Shown: one piece after another, positions 56,640 through 64,000 of the stretch | Layout of the letters: the number at the start of each line of letters is the position of its first letter | Position numbering within the stretch: position 1 is the stretch's first letter | Source: Cheilinus undulatus | Lineage: Eukaryota; Chordata; Actinopteri; Labriformes; Labridae | NCBI RefSeq assembly: GCF_018320785.1 | Contig: NC_054878.1 | Span: 47,456,061-47,520,060, forward strand | Length of the DNA stretch: 64,000 nucleotides | Reading direction: 5' to 3' | Translations under genes and position numbers: made by a program | The notes under the pieces: generated by a model | The model's database searches: none | Seen by the model: only the letters and a program-made list of their open reading frames with translations | What the model was told of the DNA's origin: nothing

Positions 56640-58090
56640 CACATTTTGGTCTGTACTGTTGTTCTCTGGCTTTGCTGCCAGAGATTCTTGTAAATATTTT
56701 TGTTAAATTGCTTTCAGCTAAATGGGGAAGGACTCGAATCACTCCAAATCACTAAAGCGGCTCCTGGGTTGTTCAAATGTAACTTTTGCCTTGTCTCATT
56801 CTCTAATTCACCCTTCAGTCCTTTAGACAATGCTAGCATGAAATGATTAATGGAAATGTCTTCACACAGAGCTTTTAAACATGATCGACAGGTGTGTTAA
56901 AAATGAGGGTGATCATCAGCTGCAGCCTCATGAGGAGAGATTGGTAGTCAGCCCTGTTTATAAAGGGAGCTACTATCAGGGTTACAAGTCTAACCCAGTT
57001 TCCTGTCAGCTTTTCTCAGAGGAACAGGGACAAAAAGATCAGCCTCAGATGTGATCTCAGTAATCCTCTGATGTTCCTAGGACGAACATCTGATCCACCT
57101 AAATCTCTCTGCAGCAGCCTGGGGGGAGTCGTGGTCTCCATTACTGCAGAGAAAACAGTCAGCTTGTTATGAACCTGTTTGACTCTCCTCATGTTTACCC
57201 TCCTGTGTTCCAGATGCTTCTTCTGACAGTCCTCTCTGTATTTACTAAAATCCTTCTTTAGCATCAGCAGAATCTCCTTCATCTACTCTCTGCTTTATCT
57301 GTGATAATGGAGGCTGCAGAATTAGAGGACAAATATTCTTCTTGATTTCCAGCATGGTCTCCAGAGGATAACTTTGGTTCTTGATTTGTGCAGCTGGACA
57401 ACAAAAAGACACAGTACCTAGTTCTTATGGCATGTATCTATCTAATTATTTATATATAGATTTATAATTAGAATCCTTATCTTCCTAACACACAGGAGCC
57501 TTTTTACAGTTTAATTCTAGTCCAGTAGAGGGCGCCAGATTACACTGCAACCACACAAACTCGAACCTATAAAGCAATATTAAACAGTCTGAAGTTTTCT
57601 GGTGTTCTGCAGAGACTGAATGAAATTCGGAGTTTAGTGTCACCTGTACGATGATGAGACCTGTTTCTGTAGAAAATAAAGACCTGGATCGGTTTTAGGC
57701 TGAGTGTTGCTGGGGTTGTGGTAACAGGGGGTTTCTTAATTATGTTAATTCAGAGTTGGACGGTAATTTTCTTAATTAATTTAATTTTAAAGTTAGACAG
57801 TTGCACAATGAATATGGCATATTTGAGAAGGCTTTAATTTTGAAATCTTACATCAGATTGCCTTGTTACTGTCAGTCAGTCATTTGGGGGGGGGGGGGGT
57901 CTCATTTTGATGATGGACCACATAGGCTTGTTTAAAACAAGCATCAGAAAATGTCCTCTAAAAGTTCTGAATTTCTTGGAACTTTTCTTTCCAAAATGCA
58001 AAATCTCTTAAATTAAAATTTATTACCTTACTTTTCTGAGAAAATTCTCAAAACGTTTTTAAAGTATCCCATAAAAAGTACCCCAGTATT
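56640..58090. other. No gene seen
   Basis: Apparently single-copy intergenic sequence between tmem30a and filip1, with a G12 homopolymer near 57887 and no exon I can support. A 78-88 residue minus-strand frame at 57016-57282 has no recognisable domain. Confidence 0.5.
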
Positions 58091-58092
58091 TC

Positions 58093-58440
58093 TTCAAATA
58101 TTCCCCTAAAGGTTCAGTGCAACTTTATCACAGATTCCTGAAACTTTTCAAACAAATCCCCCTAAAACCCCTGATCAAATTTCCCTATATTTAAATCTAT
58201 AAATAGAAAACACAAACCCAAAAAATTCCATAGGAATGATAAAAAAAATTCCCTCAAACATCCAAATAATTTCACAGTAATTTCCATGAAATTTTGGAAA
58301 ATTTCAAAGGATAGTATTGCCCTAAATTCCCAATCAAATTCCCTCCAAAATCTAAATAAATTTCCAAAGTTTCTGTGAAAATACCAAAAGAATAGCAAAG
58401 CAAATACCTGCTAAAATTCCTCATCAAATTCCCCCAAACA
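58093..58440. repeat. J-family repeat
   Basis: CCTAAAGGTTCAGTGCAACT then runs of CCAAAATTTC / AATTCCC-type units (AAATTCCCTCCAAAATC, GGAAAATTTCAAAGGATAG). A second copy is at 60735-61160. Function and class unknown. 58440-59100 holds nothing else. Confidence 0.6.
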
Positions 58441-59125
58441 TTTTAGTTTGAAAAGCCTGAAAAAGTGATTTTTGCATAATATATAAGCGTTCACACTTTA
58501 TTCAAGGAAAATTTTCCTTTCATTTTTTATTCTAGGAAATCTTATTGTTTTATGGGATTTTTAAAAAGTATGAGAATTGAAATGTTTGACAGTGTCTCGG
58601 GAAATTTGGGGAGATTTTTTATGTTTTGGAAATTTCTAAAAAAATTGAAGGGTAAATCCAGTTTCTTTACAGTTATGGAAATTTTGTTTTGTTTTGCTAT
58701 AAGACGGTTGCCCTGACATGTAGAAGTCATTTCTTGGTGAAAACCACTTCCTGATCAAAGAAAAGACTCAGGTTCTACACTTACCAGGTCTCACTTATCC
58801 AAAATAAGTGTGAGAAACTAAAAAAGCATTGTGTGTAGCCGGCCTAAGTCTGTCCAGTCAGCAGGAGTTATGAAAGTATACATGCTAGAGTCAGTGCCTG
58901 ACACTGTGTGGTGTATTTTGGGTGTAATAGTCCTTTTTCTATGCCCTAAAAGTGAATTATTGTTTCCAGATAAGCCATGAAAACATCACATTAAACATGG
59001 ATGAATAAGGAAATGATGCTTGGGTTAATGTCTGGAGGTTTCCTGCTTGATTCTCACCCACACAGAGCTCAAACACGCCATGACAAACTACAAAGAAATA
59101 CCAGATTTATTCAGAGATAAATAGT

Positions 59126-59131
59126 TTTATT
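59126..59131 (-). terminator. filip1 candidate poly(A) signal
   Basis: Minus-strand AATAAA 382 bases past the filip1 stop; a second lies 20 bases further on (59106-59111). Either could end the transcript. Confidence 0.4.
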
Positions 59132-59512
59132 TGGTGCCTGTCTCAGATGATCACAATTCATACTTTCACAAACAATTCACAGTGCATCAGTGATGGGAAA
59201 CCTCCAAAAGCAGTGGTGGAATAAACATGCTATGAGAGCTGATGAGAGCAAACCTATACGGCCAGAAATCACCAAGAGGAGGTTATGAAAACTCATCCAG
59301 AACGGATCAAGACATGCAAAAACAAAAAGGTTGAAAAAAAAGGTAAAAATCAGTCTCAACTTTAGTAACAATATGAAACTGAAATCTGAGGATGCATTAA
59401 AGCAGTGAGAGCTGTAGTAAGAGGCCGTCACAGTCGTGTGTGTGATCAGTAGGATTGGCGTTCAGATATAAACCGAATAACGACACGTTCACATCAAGTC
59501 TGTTTTTGGCTC

Positions 59513-59713
59513 TCAGCTTTTGCCACCAGCTGCAGAGGCCGAGCCACAAACTGTCGACTTCCTCAGCTCGATTTTCATCGACTGGCTCTCCGCCCGCGAC
59601 TCTAACCTCATCACCGTCGACACGCCCAGAACCGCCTTGCTGCACGGTTTCATACCTTTTGACATAGGGATCCGTGTGGCCGAGCTCCGAGCTGACAGCA
59701 CATCCGAACTGGG
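59513..59713 (-). CDS. filip1: filip1 last coding exon
   Basis: Acceptor TTTATTTTTCAG, then PSSDVLSARSSATRIPMSKG to ASAAGGKS and TGA. It matches the FILIP1 C-terminal block with the conserved QSMKIELRKS. Possible poly(A) signals (AATAAA on minus) lie at 59126-59131 and 59106-59111. Confidence 0.92.
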   Translation of the reverse strand, partial: PSSDVLSARSSATRIPMSKGMKPCSKAVLGVSTVMRLESRAESQSMKIELRKSTVCGSASAAGGKS

Positions 59714-62700
59714 CTGAAAAATAAAAATACAAAAGGATTTAGACACCCAAAGACACAGAGCTGAGTTGAACTGCTCCTACTTTGTTTTCATTGTTATTTT
59801 AATGCAGTGACTAGGGGAGAGCGTCTAGGTAAGAATGGTGGATTAGCCCTTTAATCTCAGACATTTCAGTTACTGAGCATCTCTGAGGAGCTGCAAGAGG
59901 AAGAATAACGAAACAAACCTGAGAGGGGGAAACATTCTTAGGCAGGAAATACGGGACCTTAGAACCCCTCGCCTACCTTCTGACTAAAATTTCACTAAAG
60001 ATGAAACTCTAACCCACAAACTACTTAAAAGATCTTTCTTGCTTTGTTTTGGTAAAACCTCACTCCACTGATCATCTTCTGTATGCACTCTCATTAGAAC
60101 CTGACACGCCAGATGGATGTTTCACACATCCATCTGGTAAACCTCTCATAGACGACGTTAAGGAAAGGGCAGAGCTTTTGAAATTTTTTTTTTTTAAGGG
60201 TGATTAGATGAACTTTCTGTCCGTCACATCTTTACTGGCCAATCAGAGCAACAAAACATGTGACATAGGAGTAAACTCCAAACTATAGCGACTGTAGACA
60301 TGTCAGTACACGACTTTTGACGTTCTTTTTTTAACAAAGAAATGTCGTCAAGTTCTGTTAAAACTGGCGCTTTAGCAGCATCCACGCTAATGTCTTCTGC
60401 CATAATTGCACCGGCCTCTTGTTGCTGCTCGCTTACGTCATGACTCTGAAAGTACAGCCCCTCGTCACGATTGGTCCTGTCACTTACTAACCGGGCCCAG
60501 ACGGTTCAGACGGGAGCTCAACAAGATGGATTCACCAGTGAGAAACAAAGAAAAGGTCAAGGTTACCCTCACAATGGCGGGTTCAGTGATTTTATCCCAA
60601 ACGGTGGCAAACACCTTGAGCTGCCTATCTTGAGACATGAATCCATTCATAGAAGCAGCACCTACAAATTAAACTACCTTTATGTCTGACAGTTAGAGGA
60701 AAAGAAAAAACCCAAGCAGATGAAGTTTCCCCTAAAGGTTCAGTGCAACTTTAGCATAGATTCATGAAACTTTTCCAACAAATCCCCCAAAACATCAAAG
60801 CAAATTCTCCCTAAAATTCCTTATTAAATTACCCCAAATTAAAATCTATAAATATAAAATGTATACTCCAAAATTCAGTGGAAATGGTGGAAAATTCCCC
60901 CATCCAAACATCCAAACAAATTCACAGAAATCTTAATGAAATTCTGGAAAATTTCAAAGGATAGCCTTGCCCTAAATTCCAAATCAAATTCCATCTAAAA
61001 ATATGATGAAATTTCCAAATTTCTGTGAACATACCAAAAAACATCAATGCAAATTCTCCCTAAAATTCCCCTAATTTAAAAGCTATAAATATAAAATGCA
61101 TACCACAAAATTTCACGGCATGATGGAAAATGCCCCCAAACATCCAAACAATTTCATAGAGTCTGCTAACTCTAAATCATCCACAAAGTTGGGCATGAAC
61201 TACCAACACACTCTGCTCTGGACGAGGGAAAATATGTTGTTAATTAGTCCACTCCCCCGATATACCAAATGATAGCCCACCACCCTAAAGGCCCAAACAT
61301 ACTGGAGCGTACCGTGAGCGGAGCAGACTCTGTGCAGAATGTCCGCAGTCATCAGAGCTTCCATAGTCGAGCGCACTACCGTGTAGTAATTTTTCTGTGA
61401 AATTTCCGTGAAATCCTACATTTCCCACAATCCTTGCGCGTTGTTTACATTTTTTTTGTCATGGCGTCCTACACTGACGATGAGAAAGAGGAGCGGCTCT
61501 GCCTGCTGGCTTTGCAAAGCAATAACATTAAGAGACGGTGGTATGTACGGCCATTAACTGCCACAAGAGACGAGGACGGGGAGTATGCCATGTCAGTGGC
61601 ATGCAAAGTATTGACATGGAAAAACATTTTCAATTCATCCGAATGACACGTGAAAAGTTCGATGTTCTAGTTGGGCGCCTAGCCCCACTCCTTCTCCACT
61701 CTGGGAGTCACCGCTCACCCATCAACGCTGCACAGAGTATGGTTAGGAGGATGGCGGCAAGCGTGAAATGCAGGTCGGTGTCACATTTAATGTGGGTCAA
61801 TGTAAAAAATTCATGCCAAGCAGTGTTTTGTGTGACACCAGTACGCGGAGTGGAATCCGCATACTAAAAATCTGAGCTTTGTACACACGGGCCTTGCGGA
61901 CGTCCGCTTTTAGTCCGCACAGATCTCCGTGGAGTCTGTTCTGCCTGAGTATGTTCAGGCCTTAAGGCTTTCACTTCAAGTTACTGAAATCTCCTGAATC
62001 AGGGCTAGACACTTTAGAGTTGTTGATCTGTAAATCATCAAATTGATGCTTACCGGGTCAAACACTAATAGGTCATTTTCACCAAGTGGTCCGGCTCAGT
62101 TCAGTGCAGAACAGCACACATTTTTTTGCGTTTCCATAGATCAAAAGTTGGAAAGGGTCCCAAAAAACCGACCCATACCACCCTACTTTTCGGCACCCTT
62201 CGGTGCCAATCTTACCTATCCGTATAAAAAGGTGGAACTACACACAACAATAGGGGCTGCACTGACGTCACGTCAGCACGCAACTCAGCTGCTTGCCTCC
62301 GGGCTTCAAAACATGGAAGTCTGCGCTGTGAGGAGCAGGCAAAAACGGGAGAAAAACGGACTAATATCTGCCTAAATCAGAAATATTTGGACTTGATGGA
62401 GATCCAAACTGTTTCCTAGTCTATGGATATTGATATCTGGCCACAAATCAAGATTCCTGACGTTTGTCTGGACCTGATTTTAAGAACACAAAGCAGAGCC
62501 TGAAGGCTCACATCAGCCTGATCTAAACACGATGGATGTGAAACTAAATGAATGCTTCAGTTTTGTGAATACAAAGCCTAAGAACCGTTCATTCTCTTCT
62601 GTAACTAGTTATTAATCTACTTCTTACGTTAGATAACCTGTGAAAACATCGCTCTGTGGTTGTTGAACATGTTTTTTGTAAAAACTTCAGGTTGCAGACT

Positions 62701-64000
62701 ATTTTTTTGGGGGGGGGGGGGGCATTTTGTGCCTTTATTTGATAGAGGAGGGGACAGTGGATAGAGTCGGAAACAGGGAAGAGAGCAGGGAGAGACATGC
62801 GGCAAAGGGCCTCAGGCCAGATTCAAGCCTGGGCCGCCCGCGCACATGGGGCGTGCACCTTATCCATTCTGCCACCTGCGCCCCGAGGTTGCAGACTATT
62901 TTAAAACGAGATCAGCGCACCCAGGATTTCCAGAGTGGAACTTTTTCAAAACGCCCCCGTCTCCATGTAAACAGGAAAACCAACACTTTCTGAAAACGGA
63001 CATGCCCACTGCAGCTGTGCACGACGTATGTCGTGCCTGCACCAGATTCTGACTTGACCCATATGCTGTCGAAGGGCAGCCTGAAGGCGATATTGGACAC
63101 TGCAAAATCACACCGCCATCTACTGGCCTGGCATGGTGAAACGCAAACTGTTTTGGGGTTTAGCGTACAAAACCAAACTGAATCAAACCGGACCCCCTGA
63201 TGGAAACACGGCGTAAGAGCTTCCCCTTTCTGGACTAAAACTGCCATCAGGCTGGGTTATATGATGGCAGTTTGAACACGCTGTTTTTCACCTTTAATCT
63301 CTAAAATCTCTTTCAGTGCAAAAGTGAAACATCCTGTTTGGTCACTTCTTGCTTGTGCTTGGTTAAAGGGAGTGGGTTTGTCAGTCAGGTGACCCTCCAA
63401 AGGTTTTTGTGGGATGGGGGATCCGTTACATGTCAGATCATTCCAGTGTTAGTTCATACAGTGAGATCAGGTTTAGAAAGCCACCGCTATACCTGGAGAG
63501 AGGGCTATCTAGGGAGCACACAGCACCTGATTTCATTTTGAAACATTTCAGAAGCAGCTGCAACGTAGAAGATTAGACACGGATTCAGATATTTTGAGGA
63601 TAGAAATACAGAATGATTAAATCAGATATGGACTAATCGATTATTCTCACCACTGACTGTGTCGGCCTGGATGGCGCCGAGGTGATCGGCGTGATTGTGA
63701 TGCTGCTCGTCATTTTGCTCATAGTCGTCTTCCCTGTGGATGTTTGGCGTGGGGAGCGTAGCACCGTCCCTGTGGATATTTCCTTGCTGCTTTCCGAGCT
63801 GAGTCCCAGTGTCAACATCGGACTGCTGCTCTCGGAGGGCCTCTTATACTGGGAGCCCAGATGGATGTGGATCTTGTTGTCCTCTGTTGTGATGATGTTG
63901 CTTTTGCCGTTGAACTTCCTGTAAGGTGCTGGCCCTGGTTGCTTCTCTGGGGTCATTTTGATCACTGTTCGGCTTGCAGTTATGTTGTGAGGCTCAGGTG
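59513..64000 (-). CDS. filip1: filip1 3' end (filamin-A interacting protein 1), partial
   Basis: FILIP1 is a large coiled-coil protein that promotes filamin-A turnover and shapes actin in migrating neurons and muscle. Only the C-terminus is present: exon 64000-63651 (116 full codons, open at the window edge) and last exon 59713-59513 (66 codons plus TGA), joined in phase 0. Seen: TVIKMTPEKQ, IITTEDNKIHIHLGSQYKRP, STGTVLRSPR, MTSSITITPIT, TRIPMSKGMK and ESRAESQSMKIELRKS, motifs of the FILIP1 tail. The coiled-coil N-terminal body lies beyond the window. The gene sits upstream of tmem30a in the same orientation, as in human 6q14. The 3.9-kb intron holds a PIF/Harbinger relic and a SINE. FILIP1L is less likely because of the neighbours. 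Confidence 0.9.
60095..60540 (+). repeat. D-family repeat in the filip1 intron
   Basis: ACCTGACACGCCAGATGGATG at the left, GGCCAATCAGAGCAACAAAAC and TTTAGCAGCATCCACGCTAA inside, matching 594-1113. Confidence 0.6.
60735..61160. repeat. J-family repeat, second copy
   Basis: Same blocks as 58093-58440: GGTTCAGTGCAACTTTA, GGAAAATTTCAAAGGATAG, CTATAAATATAAAATG. Parts are repeated twice inside this copy (from 60780 and from 61030). Confidence 0.6.
61289..61962 (+). mobile_element. PIF/Harbinger deletion derivative with transposase N-terminus
   Basis: Termini AGGCCCAAACATACT and AGTATGTTCAGGCCT are inverted repeats flanked by 3-bp TAA on both sides (61286-61288, 61963-61965), the PIF/Harbinger pattern. 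A frame from 61461 reads MASYTDDEKEERL, KRRWYVRPLTATRDEDGEY and, after a frameshift near 61600, HFQFIRMTREKFDVLVGRLAP and HRSPINAAQ, as in HARBI1-like transposases. The DDE domain is deleted. It sits in the filip1 last intron. Confidence 0.8.
62060..63215. repeat. Probable non-autonomous DNA element with a SINE inside
   Basis: Edges GTGGTCCGGCTCAGTTC (62087) and CAAACCGGACCCCCTGATGG (63187) look like imperfect inverted termini; both sides also hold GTTTCCAT / GGAAAC. A SINE splits it (62706-62885). Class uncertain. Confidence 0.4.
62706..62885 (-). mobile_element. tRNA-derived SINE in the filip1 intron
   Basis: Minus strand box B-like GGCTTGAATCTGGCC and body matching 20608-20800. Perfect 17-bp target duplication (62689-62705 and 62886-62902). 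A G12 tract interrupts the tail. 63216-63640 between this repeat region and the exon shows nothing. Confidence 0.85.
63651..64000 (-). CDS. filip1: filip1 penultimate exon (partial)
   Basis: Open reading continues to the window edge, with PEPHNITASRTVIKMTPEK read from 63998 down. It ends ...SRPTQSV, then donor GTGAGAATAA. Codon use is coding-like and Ser/Thr-rich, as expected for the FILIP1 tail. Confidence 0.92.

Noticed and set aside
61434-61867. Overlapping ORFs as a domesticated Harbinger-derived gene
   Set aside because: They are frameshifted, lack the DDE domain and are bounded by terminal repeats with TAA duplications, so a transposon relic.

Overview
The window looks like nuclear DNA of a ray-finned (teleost, probably percomorph) fish. 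Genes are split by GT-AG introns and lie in a sea of fish-type repeats: Tc1/mariner remnants, many non-autonomous hAT-like elements, tRNA-derived SINEs, PIF/Harbinger, piggyBac-like and non-LTR pieces. There are no bacterial-style operons and no closely packed ORFs. Almost every long ORF is a chance frame in A/T-rich minisatellite or a decayed transposase.

Four protein-coding genes are supported, all on the minus strand. From right to left (their direction of transcription) they are: the 3' end of filip1 (filamin-A interacting protein 1; last two coding exons at 64000-63651 and 59713-59513, cut by the window edge); complete tmem30a (CDC50A flippase beta subunit; seven coding exons, 51817-45313, 363 aa); complete cox7a2 (cytochrome c oxidase subunit 7A2; four coding exons, 39148-32790, 83 aa); and the 5' end of prkd3 (protein kinase D3; a probable non-coding exon near 28.3-28.7 kb and the first coding exon 26164-25868). 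All exon joins keep frame and were read residue by residue against family knowledge. filip1-tmem30a-cox7a2 in this order and orientation matches human 6q14. prkd3 (human 2p22) beside cox7a2 is a junction not found in mammals.

By region: 1-25.8 kb has no recognisable coding exon. It is presumably the first large intron of prkd3 and is mostly repeats: hAT families A, B, C, F, G, H, I and L as named here, a foldback element, an L1-like 3' end, an RTE/Rex-like RT piece, Tc1 pieces and SINEs. 26-32 kb holds the prkd3 5' end, an 81-bp tandem array and a three-layer nest (hAT in SINE in Tc1). 32.6-39.2 kb is cox7a2, with a Tc1 copy in intron 2. 39.2-45.3 kb is intergenic: a piggyBac-like element flanked by TTAA, a MITE, a non-LTR fragment, and an hAT nested in another hAT. 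45.3-51.8 kb is tmem30a, whose introns carry two large inverted-repeat structures and one intron with minor-spliceosome (U12) signals. 52-59 kb is intergenic repeats and a long (ATT)n tract. 59.5-64 kb is filip1, whose last intron holds a PIF/Harbinger deletion derivative and a SINE.

The genes do not form a pathway: COX7A2 acts in complex IV, TMEM30A in lipid flipping, FILIP1 in filamin/actin turnover and PRKD3 in DAG signalling. I found no convincing new functional system. The most interesting signals are the U12-type intron of tmem30a, repeated hAT insertions with 8-bp duplications of the form nnnTAnnn (including two families at the same 8-bp target), and the inverted repeats inside tmem30a introns.
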